From Methylomonas sp. (GTDB lineage: Bacteria > Pseudomonadota > Gammaproteobacteria > Methylococcales > Methylomonadaceae), in contig PERU01000015.1 of NCBI GenBank assembly GCA_002928965.1, positions 24,065 to 88,064 on the forward strand: a stretch of 64,000 nucleotides of DNA. The letters run 5' to 3'. Shown piece by piece: positions 7,995-17,677 of the stretch. The notes beneath the pieces were generated by a model that was not told the DNA's origin, did not search any database, and worked only from the letters and a program-made list of their open reading frames with translations. Position 1 is the first letter of the stretch. Each line of letters opens with the position of its first letter. The position numbers and the translations under genes were made by a program.

Positions 7995-9274
7995 TGGTAG
8001 CCGGTTTCTTCGTGCAATACGATATCCAGACCTTGCTGTTCTTCATCTTCCAAAACGCGTAGCCCAATGAAAAGATCAATCAATTTCAGCAAGCCATAGC
8101 TGAAAACAGCGCTCCAAACAGCTGTGACCAACACAGCCAGCGCTTGAACGCCGACTTGATCCAGCATACTGACACCGTTCAGGCCCAGCCCACCCAGACT
8201 CTCAGCGGCAAATACTCCGGTCAGAATGGAGCCGACGCAACCGCCCACACCATGCACAGGAAACACGTCCAGCGAGTCGTCGATTTTCAGCACCCGTTTG
8301 ATGTATTGTGTGGAAATAAAACACACGCCGCCAGCGACAGTGCCAATCACGAAGCCGCCGATAGGGCCGACAAATCCTGAGGCTGGGGTAATGGTGCCCA
8401 GTCCTGCCACCATGCCGGTCACGATGCCCAGTACGCTGGGCTTGCCGAAGCGCAGCCATTCAATTGTCATCCAGGTTAAGGAGCCGGCTGCGGCGGCAAT
8501 GTGCGTAACAACAATGGCCATGCCGGCATGGCCGTCTGAAGTCAGGGCGCTGCCCCCGTTGAAACCAAACCAGCCAAACCACAGCATGCCGGCGCCGGTA
8601 ACAACCATGCTCATGTTATGCGGGGGCATGGCAATATTCGGAAAGCCGCGTCTGCGGCCCAAAACCAAGGCGGATACCAGCGCGGCAACGCCGGCGTTGA
8701 CATGAATCACAATGCCGCCGGCAAAATCTTTGGCACCCATTTCGGCCAGCCAGCCACCGCCCCAGATCCAGTGGCAGATTGGCATATACACTACAATCAG
8801 CCATAAGCCACTGAACCAGAGCATGGCGGAGAATTTCATGCGTTCCGCAAAACCACCGACTATTAGGGCAGGGGTGATGATGGCGAAGGTCATCTGGAAC
8901 ATGAAATAAACGGTTTCCGGAATGTCGCCAATCAGATTATCTGTGCTCATATCGGGCAAAAAGACTTTGCTGGCACCGCCGAGAATTTTCTGCCAATCCC
9001 CGCCATCGGTAAATATAAAGCTGTAAACCCCAGCCAACCACAGCAAGGAAACCAGACAGGTGATGGCAAAGCACTGCATCATTACGGATAGGACGTTCTT
9101 GCTGCGCACCAGGCCACCGTAAAACAGTGATAAACCCGGTATGGTCATGAATAGAACCAGTGCTGTCGAGGTTAAAACCCAGGCAGTGTTGGCTTGGTTG
9201 AGTTGCTCAGCGAATGCACATTCAGGCAGCAGCAATAGTGCGGCCCATGCTAATTTTTTATTATTTGAAGTCAT
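7985..9274 (-). CDS. amtB: Ammonium transporter (AmtB family), copy 1
   Basis: The 429-residue protein starts with a signal peptide (cleavage likely after CAFA) and has the eleven-helix Amt fold. The two pore histidines are in VIHVNAGVAAL and FPVHGVGG, and the conserved C-terminal tail EDEEQQGLD, which contacts PII, is present. It should conduct ammonium/ammonia across the inner membrane as a trimer. The gene follows its own PII gene (9401-9739) on the minus strand, the usual glnK-amtB order. It is shorter than the second copy (463 residues) and differs in loops, so the two are old paralogues and not a recent duplication. Confidence 0.93.
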   Translation of the reverse strand: MTSNNKKLAWAALLLLPECAFAEQLNQANTAWVLTSTALVLFMTIPGLSLFYGGLVRSKNVLSVMMQCFAITCLVSLLWLAGVYSFIFTDGGDWQKILGGASKVFLPDMSTDNLIGDIPETVYFMFQMTFAIITPALIVGGFAERMKFSAMLWFSGLWLIVVYMPICHWIWGGGWLAEMGAKDFAGGIVIHVNAGVAALVSALVLGRRRGFPNIAMPPHNMSMVVTGAGMLWFGWFGFNGGSALTSDGHAGMAIVVTHIAAAAGSLTWMTIEWLRFGKPSVLGIVTGMVAGLGTITPASGFVGPIGGFVIGTVAGGVCFISTQYIKRVLKIDDSLDVFPVHGVGGCVGSILTGVFAAESLGGLGLNGVSMLDQVGVQALAVLVTAVWSAVFSYGLLKLIDLFIGLRVLEDEEQQGLDIVLHEETGYHNL

Positions 9275-9400
9275 GAGTGTGTACTAATTTTTATTATTTG
9301 CCTTATCGTTAATTTAAGCCAACATCTTCACAGCAAAACGCCCCTACTGCAGCTGCAGATAGAGGCGATTTATAGAAGCCGAGCTTAAATCAGCTAGGCT

Positions 9401-9754
<354 letters not shown>

Positions 9755-9856
9755 TTAGTTATAACGATGTTCTTCATGGATGCATGATAAAGAATTCTAC
9801 TAAAACCTACAATTTGACTGATTAAGGTGATTCTCGATTCTCTATACCGCAAACGC

Positions 9857-9883
9857 AAAAAGGGCGGCCATTGCAGGCCACCC
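9857..9883 (-). terminator. Rho-independent terminator after amt2
   Basis: Read on the minus strand, GGGTGGCC and GGCCGCCC pair around a 6-base loop and are followed by TTTTT. It lies about 30 bases after the stop of the second ammonium transporter gene and should separate the two glnK-amtB units. Confidence 0.75.
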
Positions 9884-9913
9884 ACATCTGTTTTATTGGT
9901 TTATGAGACTAAC

Positions 9914-11305
9914 TTACTGGTTATAAGCCGATTCACCATGAGCGCTAATATCTAGACCTTGACGCTCGTCGGCTTCTTCAACACGCAGTCCAACCATCAT
10001 GTCGGCGATTTTGAACGCAATGAAAGAAACAAAGCCAGACCAGATAATGGCTATTGCTACCCCCCAGGATTGGCTGACAAACTGAGTAACCATATCGTAA
10101 TCAGCCACTGCATTACTGACATAATCCCATACGCCTGAGCCACCCAAAGCCGGGCTGGCAACCACTGCAGTACCCAGTGCGCCGACGATACCGCCTATGC
10201 CGTGTACGCCAAAAGCATCTAAAGAATCGTCATAGCCAAGGATGTGTTTCAGGCGGGTAACAGACCAGAAGCAGACTGCACCCACCACCAGGCCCAGGAA
10301 TATCGAGCCCATTGGACCAGCCCAGCCACAGGCTGGTGTAATTGCCACCAAGCCAGCTACTGCACCTGAAGTTGCACCCAACATGCTGGGTTTACCACGT
10401 ACCATCCATTCCACAGATAACCACGATAAGGTAGCGGCAGCTGTGGCAAGTAAGGTATTGACGAATACCAATGCAGCCAAGCCATTCGCTTCAAGATTGG
10501 AGCCTGCGTTAAAACCAAACCAGCCCACCCACAACAGTGATGCGCCAATCATGTTCATGGTCAGGCTATGAGGTGCGATAAATTCTTTGCCATAGCCAAT
10601 GCGTTTACCAATCATCAAGCAGCCCACTAAGCCAGCAATACCGGCATTGATGTGAACCACGGTACCGCCCGCGAAATCCAGGGCACCTTTTTGGAATAGG
10701 AAACCAGCTGTCGCACCTGCTGCTTCTGCAGCAGTCGCATCGGTGTATGCGTCCGGTCCTGACCAGTACCACACCATGTGAGCCATGGGCAGATAGCAAA
10801 AGCTGAACCAGATAACGGTAAACACCAGAACTGCTGAAAACTTAACTCTTTCCGCAAACGCACCAATGATGAGCGCGGGTGTGATGCCGGAGAAGGTCAG
10901 CTGAAAAGCCACATAAATGTATTCTGGAATATAGATGCCTTTGCTGAAGGTGGCCGCCATTGAATCCGGGGTTATTCCACTTAAAAAGGCTTTACTGAAT
11001 CCACCGAAAAACGCGTTACCTTCCGTGAATGCCACGCTGTAACCATAGGTAGCCCACAAAATAGCGGTCAATGAAAAAATAACAAATACTTGCAACATGA
11101 CCGACAGCATATTCTTGGCGCGTACCATACCGCCGTAAAATAATGCCAAGCCAGGGATGACCATCAAAATGACCAGGATTGTGGCCACTATCATCCAGGC
11201 GGTATCGCCTTTGTTTACAGTGGGTTCTGCTACTTCTTGAGCCAAAGCAAATTCAGAAAAACCAAACAGCACTAGTAGCACTGAGCTTAATAAAAGTCGT
11301 TTCAT
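9914..11305 (-). CDS. amtB: Ammonium transporter (AmtB family), copy 2
   Basis: The 463-residue Amt protein has a cleavable signal peptide (LLLSSVLLVLFGFSEFALA), the pore histidines in VVHINAGIAGL and FGVHGIGG, and the PII-contacting tail EEADERQGLDISAHGE. It is the longer paralogue, with an Ala-rich insertion near residue 190 (DATAAEAAGATAG). It lies 19 bases after its PII gene, so the two are co-transcribed from the predicted sigma-54 promoter upstream of glnK2. Having two Amt/PII pairs side by side suggests different affinities or regulation. Confidence 0.94.
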   Translation of the reverse strand: MKRLLLSSVLLVLFGFSEFALAQEVAEPTVNKGDTAWMIVATILVILMVIPGLALFYGGMVRAKNMLSVMLQVFVIFSLTAILWATYGYSVAFTEGNAFFGGFSKAFLSGITPDSMAATFSKGIYIPEYIYVAFQLTFSGITPALIIGAFAERVKFSAVLVFTVIWFSFCYLPMAHMVWYWSGPDAYTDATAAEAAGATAGFLFQKGALDFAGGTVVHINAGIAGLVGCLMIGKRIGYGKEFIAPHSLTMNMIGASLLWVGWFGFNAGSNLEANGLAALVFVNTLLATAAATLSWLSVEWMVRGKPSMLGATSGAVAGLVAITPACGWAGPMGSIFLGLVVGAVCFWSVTRLKHILGYDDSLDAFGVHGIGGIVGALGTAVVASPALGGSGVWDYVSNAVADYDMVTQFVSQSWGVAIAIIWSGFVSFIAFKIADMMVGLRVEEADERQGLDISAHGESAYNQ

Positions 11306-11324
11306 AATCGAGTCCTCTTTAAGA

Positions 11325-11684
<360 letters not shown>

Positions 11685-11708
11685 TTAGTAAAGTCACATT
11701 TCACCTAA

Positions 11709-11724
11709 AGCATAATGTGTGCCA
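11709..11724 (-). promoter_or_regulatory. Predicted sigma-54 promoter for glnK2-amt2
   Basis: On the minus strand the sequence is TGGCAC-N5-ATGCT, against the consensus TGGCAC-N5-TTGCW: a perfect -24 element, correct GG-to-GC spacing and one mismatch in the -12 element. Transcription would start about 35 bases before the glnK2 ATG. Confidence 0.7.
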
Positions 11725-11785
11725 TTATTTAAATTAATGAAATTAAAAGGGTTTTTGCTGAAGGAAATCATAAAGCCAGCTTGTT

Positions 11786-11801
11786 TGCACAGTTATGGTG
11801 C
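11786..11801. promoter_or_regulatory. NtrC-like enhancer site
   Basis: TGCAC-N6-GGTGC matches the NtrC-binding palindrome known from enteric glnA enhancers. It is about 95 bases upstream of the predicted glnK2 start point and could also serve the divergent porin promoter. Half-sites with GCACCA or TGGTGCA occur nearby (about 11817 and 11913). Confidence 0.6.
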
Positions 11802-11999
11802 GTATTGTTTGAAATCGCACCATTCACATGCGTTATCGTGATGATATGTGCAAAATTCACAACAATTTGTATTAAATTACGCAGAAAACAACAGGTCGTG
11901 TTGCTTTATTTTTGGTGCAAAAATGAGTAAATCGCCCTGTTTTGGAGCAAAAATTGTTTAAGATAGGGTTGTATCTTATTGATTTTAAATGAGTTGGAG

Positions 12000-12016
12000 T
12001 TGGCCCGTAAAATGCA
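12000..12016 (+). promoter_or_regulatory. Predicted sigma-54 promoter for the porin gene
   Basis: TTGGCCCG-N4-ATGCA matches the extended consensus YTGGCACG-N4-TTGCW with two mismatches; the invariant GG and GC are at the correct spacing. Transcription would start near 12027, 34 bases before the ATG, which has a good GAGGAA ribosome-binding site. Confidence 0.5.
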
Positions 12017-12060
12017 TGCAATAAAGTCAGTGGTAACTTATTTACAGTGAGGAAAAAATC

Positions 12061-13440
12061 ATGAACAAAATGATTAAAAGAGATCAGTCATTACGAGCTT
12101 GCATCATCGCTATATTGTCTATGAGTGCTGTTCAGGCCAGTGCTGATGATTGGACCCAGGCTTCCGGCTTGTTGGGTGCAATTGGCGCGGATCCCAACGA
12201 AGCCAAATTCATGAAGGATCACAATCTGAAAGTCGGTGGCTGGCTTAACACCAGTGTCGGCGCTAACTTTAATGCCGACCATGACCAATTCAATGGCCCT
12301 GTGACGTTTAATGACAGGTCAGGTGAATTCCATATGAATCAACTGTACCTGTATCTGCAAAAAGCTATCACTGTCAGCGGAGACTCGTTTGATATAGGCG
12401 GGCGTGCAGACTTCATGTATGGCTCAGACGCTATTTTCACTCAAGCGTACGGTAACCCTTCGTTTGATCCGTCTACAGGTAATGCGACGGGTGGTCGTGG
12501 AGACTGGGATTTATATTTGTCCGGGGACCGTTTCTACAATGTCGCCCTTCCGCAAGCATATGCTGAAATCAACTTACCTGTTGGAAACGGTGTGGCTGTG
12601 AAATTGGGCCATTTTTACACCCCAATCGGTTATGAAGTGGTTACCGCACCGGATAACTTCTTCGTCACCAAACCCTACACCATGCAATACGGCGAGCCAT
12701 TCACCCATACTGGTATGCTGGCTAGCTACACCGTCAACCCTAACTGGGCAATATCTGCTGGCGCTGTCACAGGTAGCGGCACAGGCGGCTGGGATGGCAA
12801 CTTCAATAAAAATGTCGGCAACTGGTCATTTTTGGGCGGCGTAACCTGGACCAGCGATAATGCAGGCACCTCGTTAGCGGTTACGTCAACCGCAGGAGAA
12901 CAGTCAGAAACTAATAGTTCTAAATGGGCTATGTACAGCATCGTTGGTAAACATAACTTTACCGACAAATTGCACTACATCATTCAACATGATCACGGCT
13001 TTGCTGACAATGTGGTAACCGGCAATGCCTCCGCCGCAGCTGGGGCTGTAGCGACCCAAAATGCAAGCTGGTATGGCATTAACCAATACCTTATTTACGA
13101 TGTTAACGACAAGCTTTCAGCAGGTCTTCGTGCAGAATGGTTCCGAGACAATAATGGCTTTAGAGTTAACGGTCCAGGACGCTGCGTTGCTGGAGCACAA
13201 CCAGTTGGTAACACTACTTGCGGAGATGCGTGGGGCGGTTACTATGGCGACAACCCAGCATTTTTATCACAAGGCAGCGGCTACTACGCACTCACAGCAG
13301 GTCTGTCCTACAAACCTGCTAAATGGCTAAACCTACGTCCAAACATCCGTTGGGATCACAGCGACCAAATCAAAGCGTTTGCCGGTGGCAACAGCCAAGA
13401 CCAAGTCCTGTTTACTGCTGACGCTGTAATCGTCTTCTAA
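12061..13440 (+). CDS. BBP2-type outer-membrane beta-barrel porin
   Basis: The 459-residue protein has a signal peptide (cleavage near VQASA-DD) and then alternating strands ending in a C-terminal phenylalanine (TADAVIVF), the usual sorting signal for barrel proteins. The composition (Gly, Asn, Tyr, Trp; motifs such as LGHFYTPIGYEVV and WNLRPNIRWD-like strands) matches the OmpL-like beta-barrel porin-2 family. It should form a channel in the outer membrane. The place between ammonium-uptake genes and glnA, with a predicted sigma-54 promoter, suggests it admits a nitrogen source such as ammonium, nitrate, urea or amino compounds; the solute cannot be read from the sequence. A hairpin terminator follows. 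Confidence 0.82.
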   Translation: MNKMIKRDQSLRACIIAILSMSAVQASADDWTQASGLLGAIGADPNEAKFMKDHNLKVGGWLNTSVGANFNADHDQFNGPVTFNDRSGEFHMNQLYLYLQKAITVSGDSFDIGGRADFMYGSDAIFTQAYGNPSFDPSTGNATGGRGDWDLYLSGDRFYNVALPQAYAEINLPVGNGVAVKLGHFYTPIGYEVVTAPDNFFVTKPYTMQYGEPFTHTGMLASYTVNPNWAISAGAVTGSGTGGWDGNFNKNVGNWSFLGGVTWTSDNAGTSLAVTSTAGEQSETNSSKWAMYSIVGKHNFTDKLHYIIQHDHGFADNVVTGNASAAAGAVATQNASWYGINQYLIYDVNDKLSAGLRAEWFRDNNGFRVNGPGRCVAGAQPVGNTTCGDAWGGYYGDNPAFLSQGSGYYALTAGLSYKPAKWLNLRPNIRWDHSDQIKAFAGGNSQDQVLFTADAVIVF

Positions 13441-13473
13441 ATTACGAAAACCACAGCAATTTAGGCATCAAAT

Positions 13474-13508
13474 AAACATGCCTCAGGTGCCTCACCTGGA
13501 GCATGTTT
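13474..13508 (+). terminator. Hairpin terminator after the porin gene
   Basis: A 16-base, nearly perfect stem (AAACATGCCTCAGGTG with its complement, one mismatch) and a 3-base loop is followed by TGTTAT after a short T-run. It separates the porin gene from glnA. Confidence 0.65.
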
Positions 13509-13538
13509 TGTTATAGCTCTTTCCGATATTTGATGATA

Positions 13539-13566
13539 TTGTTAGCGCCGTTTTAGCTTCTATACC
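13539..13566 (+). promoter_or_regulatory. Possible sigma-70 promoter of glnA
   Basis: TTGTTA, 16 bases, TATACC. This would start transcription about 30 bases before the ATG. I did not find a sigma-54 consensus in the same gap. The match is weak and the call is tentative. Confidence 0.3.
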
Positions 13567-13598
13567 AAAACAACTATAACCTACGGAGACCCTCACTA

Positions 13599-15008
13599 AT
13601 GTCAGTAGATAACGTACTAAAAATGATTCAAGAAAACGACATTAAATTTGTCGATTTTCGTTTTTGCGACACTCGCGGAAAAGAACAACACGTTACTTTC
13701 CCAGCGCATACTATTGATGAAGATACCTTTGAAGAAGGTAACATGTTCGACGGCTCATCAGTTGCAGGCTGGAAACACATCAACGAATCCGACATGATTT
13801 TGATGCCGGATGCGAGCAGCGCCAAAATTGATCCTTTCTTTGATGACAAAACCTTAATCTTGCGTTGCGATATCATCGAGCCTAAAGATATGCAAGGTTA
13901 CGGTCGCGATCCACGCTCTATCGCCAAACGCGCCGAAGCTTACTTGCAATCAACCGGCATAGCTGACACAGCTTTCTTTGGTCCTGAAAACGAATTCTTT
14001 ATTTTCGACGATGTCCGCTGGAACAGTGACATCGGCAGCAGCTCTTACAAAATTGATTCTGAAGAAGCTGGCTGGAACTCCGAAAAAGCCTACGAAAACG
14101 GCAACATTGGTCACCGTCCAGGCATCAAAGGCGGTTATTTTCCAGTGCCACCAGTCGATTCTTTCCAAGACATGCGCTCTGCAATGTGTTTAGTATTGGA
14201 AGAAGTTGGCCAAACTGTTGAAGTACATCACCACGAAGTAGCAACTGCTGGCCAATGCGAAATCGGCGTTAAATTTAATACTTTGGTTAAAAAAGCGGAC
14301 GAAGTATTGGAACTGAAATACGTTGTAGCCAACATCGCTCACGCCTATGGCAAAACAGCGACTTTCATGCCAAAACCTCTGGTTGGCGATAACGGCAGCG
14401 GTATGCACGTTCACCAATCACTAGCCAAAAACGGCGTAAATCTGTTTACTGGTGATTTGTACGGCGGCTTGTCTGAAACCGCTCTGTACTACATCGGCGG
14501 TATCATCAAACATGCTAAAGCATTGAACGCTATCACCAACGCATCAACCAATAGCTACAAACGTCTGGTTCCTGGCTTTGAAGCGCCGGTAATGCTGGCT
14601 TATTCTGCCCGTAACCGTTCTGCGTCTATCCGTATTCCTTATGTGACTAACCCAAAAGGTCGTCGTATCGAAGTACGTTTCCCTGACTCAACCGCTAACC
14701 CATACTTGGCTTTTGCTGCCATGTTGATGGCGGGCTTGGACGGCATCCAAAACAAAATCCATCCTGGTGAAGCGATGGACAAAGACCTGTATGATTTACC
14801 ACCTGAAGAAGAAAAAGCTATTCCACAAGTGGCTTTCTCTTTAGATGAAGCTCTGGCAGCTCTGGATGCAGACCGCGAGTTCTTGACTCGTGGCGGCGTT
14901 TTCACCGACGACGCTATCGATGGCTACATTGCGCTGAAACAACAAGACGTGACCCGTCTGCGCATGAGCACTCACCCTGTCGAGTTCGATATGTATTACA
15001 GCCTCTAA
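13599..15008 (+). CDS. glnA: Glutamine synthetase type I
   Basis: The 469-residue enzyme has the usual GSI length. It shows [10 protein letters not shown] in the N-terminal domain, the metal-binding [13 protein letters not shown] and [17 protein letters not shown], the ATP/glutamate-site [16 protein letters not shown], and [18 protein letters not shown] residues. The adenylylation tyrosine lies in [10 protein letters not shown], so it is a GSI-beta enzyme open to GlnE control. It makes glutamine from glutamate, ammonia and ATP and is the key ammonium-assimilating step, in keeping with the Amt, PII and porin genes beside it. It appears monocistronic with a strong terminator. Confidence 0.97.
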   Translation: MSVDNVLKMIQENDIKFVDFRFCDTRGKEQHVTFPAHTIDEDTFEEGNMFDGSSVAGWKHINESDMILMPDASSAKIDPFFDDKTLILRCDIIEPKDMQGYGRDPRSIAKRAEAYLQSTGIADTAFFGPENEFFIFDDVRWNSDIGSSSYKIDSEEAGWNSEKAYENGNIGHRPGIKGGYFPVPPVDSFQDMRSAMCLVLEEVGQTVEVHHHEVATAGQCEIGVKFNTLVKKADEVLELKYVVANIAHAYGKTATFMPKPLVGDNGSGMHVHQSLAKNGVNLFTGDLYGGLSETALYYIGGIIKHAKALNAITNASTNSYKRLVPGFEAPVMLAYSARNRSASIRIPYVTNPKGRRIEVRFPDSTANPYLAFAAMLMAGLDGIQNKIHPGEAMDKDLYDLPPEEEKAIPQVAFSLDEALAALDADREFLTRGGVFTDDAIDGYIALKQQDVTRLRMSTHPVEFDMYYSL

Positions 15009-15015
15009 CAGTTAA

Positions 15016-15032
15016 GCCTGTTTCAGACAGGC
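15016..15032 (+). repeat. Small hairpin after glnA
   Basis: GCCTGT and ACAGGC pair around a 5-base loop just after the stop codon. There is no T-run; it may protect the 3' end of the message. Confidence 0.45.
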
Positions 15033-15044
15033 CCGCACTGTCCT

Positions 15045-15081
15045 AAAACCCCGCAAGTTATCTGACTTAGCGGGGTTTTTT
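15045..15081 (+). terminator. Rho-independent terminator of glnA
   Basis: AAAACCCCGC pairs with GCGGGGTTTT, with an inner AAGT/ACTT extension and a run of six T. It is the clearest terminator in the window. Confidence 0.88.
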
Positions 15082-15123
15082 ATGTCCTAAGCATTCCCAT
15101 CAAAACCCATTGAAGCCCGGTAT

Positions 15124-15188
15124 TTTTGCCCCCTATATTGCCCCTATTTCGTTGACAGTGTAGAAGCCCCAAAAAATAGGGGGCAAAA
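15124..15188. repeat. Inverted repeat before the integrase remnant
   Basis: TTTTGCCCCCTAT (15124-15136) is mirrored by ATAGGGGGCAAAA (15176-15188), with a further partial copy TTGCCCCTATT at 15139. The right arm abuts the start of the integrase fragment. Such arms could be arm-type integrase sites or the edge of a lost element. Confidence 0.55.
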
Positions 15189-15356
15189 GTGGCGCTAACC
15201 GATACAGAAATCAAGAAGTTAAAGGCAACCGGCAAGGAATATCAAAAAGCTGATTCTAAGGGGCTTGTTTTGGTCGTTCGTGCCAAAAGCGAAAAGTTTT
15301 GGCGGTGCGAACTTCGATTAAATGGCGATAAATTCAGATACGGATACGGCAACTAA
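15189..15356 (+). pseudogene. Tyrosine integrase N-terminal remnant (DUF4102-type)
   Basis: A 55-codon frame from a GTG reads ALTDTEIKKLKATGKEYQK then ADSKGLVLVVRAKSEKFW and stops after RYGYGN. This is the arm-DNA-binding domain that opens phage and island integrases of the DUF4102 group (LTDxxIxxLK, D..GL.L.V, W...YR). The core-binding and catalytic domains are missing; the following bases show no continuing integrase frame. It is therefore a truncated relic of an integrated element next to the glnA terminator. No tRNA or clear attachment site is visible. Confidence 0.75.
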
Positions 15357-15426
15357 CCAGAAACCACCCTCGGCAGGTGTCTGGATTGTGCGGCTTCAGC
15401 CTGGAGTTCAATGAATCCATTAAAAT

Positions 15427-15597
15427 TCAATGCATTATAATTGACTGATAAATTGAAGTTGTCTTGATGCGTCTATGGTTTCGGATGGTTATCGGCTCTG
15501 TTAATGCCTGAAAGAAGAATTCTTCTCGAATCGAATGGGTTGGCACAAGCTCTTCTGTCTCAACTAAAACGGGTAGATGCAGATGTTTTTTATCCAT
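15427..15597 (-). CDS. Possible small protein, 56 residues, unrecognised
   Basis: On the minus strand an ATG with GGGAG six to seven bases upstream opens a 56-codon frame (starts MDKKHLHLPVLVETEELV). The protein has an acidic first half and a basic middle (NHRRIK). It lies 56 bases downstream of the double-Cache gene on the same strand, and opposite the integrase relic. I know no family for it; the support is only the ribosome-binding site and the open frame. Confidence 0.3.
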   Translation of the reverse strand: MDKKHLHLPVLVETEELVPTHSIREEFFFQALTEPITIRNHRRIKTTSIYQSIIMH

Positions 15598-15652
15598 AAC
15601 ATCACTCCCAAATAGCGTGATGAGCTTTTTGAATTCCCACCACCTCAGTGAT

Positions 15653-17677
15653 TCAGATTGGGATAAAAACGAAGGCGATTACGTCGTTGTTATACTTGTC
15701 TACCGTTTTAAATTCTCTATATCCCTTGCTAACAGCTACACCGAGTACATAATTCCTGCCGGAGTACTTGATTAAGGATGAACTGGTTTCTCCATTTCTT
15801 AATTTGAGGTATACATCATCAACAGGCAATTTCTCGCCAACTCTATGGCTGATGTTGTTTTCGATACTCAGAATATTCGCTTTGCGATCGGTAAACGCCG
15901 CAAAGCTATTGGTGATTGGGGAGCCATCAGCGTTCTTCGGCAAAATTTCAGCCAGCATCGCGGAAAATTGCGGTTCGCTGTCAAATACGATTCCAATACC
16001 ACCGATAACTTTATGCGTATCGTCCAGCGCAACGATAGCGGCGTTATAAATATAGGTTGGGCGATTACCGTACAGTGCGCTCGGCAGAAAGTTCGAGACA
16101 CTGTAACACTGGCTGTCGGCTTCCCGTAAAGCATCGCGAAAGCCAGTGGAGTCTTCCGCTTGCGTGCCGACAATCATGGCCTCTCGCGGGTTAGATACGG
16201 CCAGTATTTCGCCACGCAGGTCATACAAATACAGGTTTGTGTAGACCGTGTACAAGTTGTTAATGTAAGTAAGGATCGCACTGAACTGACGCTTGTCAGT
16301 CTCTGAAATGTCAGGATTTCCCAGATGACGTCTAAATGCAGAAGTCAGTGCCCACCAGCGGCAATCATTGGCGCGCTCATAAAGATTACGATCCATGATG
16401 TCTACCGCCAATGACGCCAGGAAGCCTGCGTTATTCAGATGAGACGACAATACCGTGACCTCTTGCAAGCTGGTAACTGAACTGGTGAAGATGTGGGTAA
16501 TGTCTGCGCCCACTTGTTTGATGGCTTCCAATACCGGCATAAATTCAGCAGCATTTTTGCGCGCCGAAGCAATTTGTCCATTTAAAACCAGCAAACCAAG
16601 GTCGGCATTGATGTCGGATGAGGCTTGACGAATTTCTCTGAGTTCTTGCGGGAAATAGTCGGATTCATCAATGATCTCGGCATATTGATGATTGTCTGAA
16701 GCGGATGCTTCTTGCTTAAAAGCTGTTTCTAAACGGTTTAACATCTGTCCGCGCCAACCTAGGCCGTAAAATCCTTGATAGCCTTGGGTGTCTCTGATGT
16801 TGACAATATATTCTTGTTGCTGAAATCTGATCAATGCAGTGTCTGATGCGTAATTTACTCTGCTGGTCAATGGCATAACGTCTTCGTTACTGCTGGCAAT
16901 AACGCATCCTTCTGCATCGGTGATGCAAATAACTTTATGATCCCCCTGGCACAACAGATTGGCAAATATGCCTTGCATTTCATCATCAAACCGGAAGCAT
17001 AAACACAGAACACCCAGTATGCGGGAGTGTTTTTGGTCGGTTTCGGTGATTTTGCAGGAGTAAATCAGTGAGTGGCGTCTATCTGCCTGCAGTTCGCTAT
17101 GTCTGAAAGTTTCCAGGTAAGGTTGATCAGATAACATCGTATCAGTGATCAAAGGGTCGCTTGACATTGTGATTTGATTATTGGGGTCCAGATGAGCTTT
17201 GACTCGTCCCTGGGTGTCAAAAATAATGATTTCATCGTAAACACTGTACTTTTTGACATATTCGCGCAGCCTGTTTTCAATGAATTTGACTTGCTCGGTT
17301 GTTGCTTGAGGTTGGTTGAGAAAAACCCGAATATCATCATCAGTAGCCAGGAAGCCAACATCTGCGGTGCGTTCAAAGAGGTTGCGGATCAATAGGTCAA
17401 TTGCTACCTGTGCTCTGGAGGTGTTGTCGAGTACCAGCTTTTGCAGATTTTCACGTAACAAACTGCAGGTTAGTTTCATCTGAAGCTCACCGAACTTGCT
17501 TTGGGTGCGATGCATGTCGTCCAGAATGGTCGAAGCCACATTGTGACTGTTGATTTTTCCGATGAGCGTGATTTTTCCCCACCAATCATTCAATTGAGCC
17601 AATCGGGCTTCAAAGCTTTTAACTTCCTCCATATTGGCTAGTAGTTTTCTTGAGTGGTTTTTGATCAAGTGGTTCAT
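15653..17677 (-). CDS. Soluble double-Cache sensory protein
   Basis: The 674-residue protein is built of two similar halves. Each has a helical lead-in with RNL(F/Y)ERxxD (about 92-103 and 427-438) followed by a Cache/PAS-like ligand-binding domain (VYDEIIIFDTQGRVKAH and VYTNLYLYDLRGEILAV). Between them is a helical linker. Such modules usually sit in chemoreceptors or histidine kinases, but here there is no membrane helix, no signal peptide and no output domain (no methyl-accepting helices, CheW, kinase or GGDEF). It probably works as a cytoplasmic ligand sensor through a partner protein. It is transcribed away from the PAS-GGDEF-EAL gene, with which it shares a 471-base upstream region. Confidence 0.7.
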   Translation of the reverse strand: MNHLIKNHSRKLLANMEEVKSFEARLAQLNDWWGKITLIGKINSHNVASTILDDMHRTQSKFGELQMKLTCSLLRENLQKLVLDNTSRAQVAIDLLIRNLFERTADVGFLATDDDIRVFLNQPQATTEQVKFIENRLREYVKKYSVYDEIIIFDTQGRVKAHLDPNNQITMSSDPLITDTMLSDQPYLETFRHSELQADRRHSLIYSCKITETDQKHSRILGVLCLCFRFDDEMQGIFANLLCQGDHKVICITDAEGCVIASSNEDVMPLTSRVNYASDTALIRFQQQEYIVNIRDTQGYQGFYGLGWRGQMLNRLETAFKQEASASDNHQYAEIIDESDYFPQELREIRQASSDINADLGLLVLNGQIASARKNAAEFMPVLEAIKQVGADITHIFTSSVTSLQEVTVLSSHLNNAGFLASLAVDIMDRNLYERANDCRWWALTSAFRRHLGNPDISETDKRQFSAILTYINNLYTVYTNLYLYDLRGEILAVSNPREAMIVGTQAEDSTGFRDALREADSQCYSVSNFLPSALYGNRPTYIYNAAIVALDDTHKVIGGIGIVFDSEPQFSAMLAEILPKNADGSPITNSFAAFTDRKANILSIENNISHRVGEKLPVDDVYLKLRNGETSSSLIKYSGRNYVLGVAVSKGYREFKTVDKYNNDVIAFVFIPI

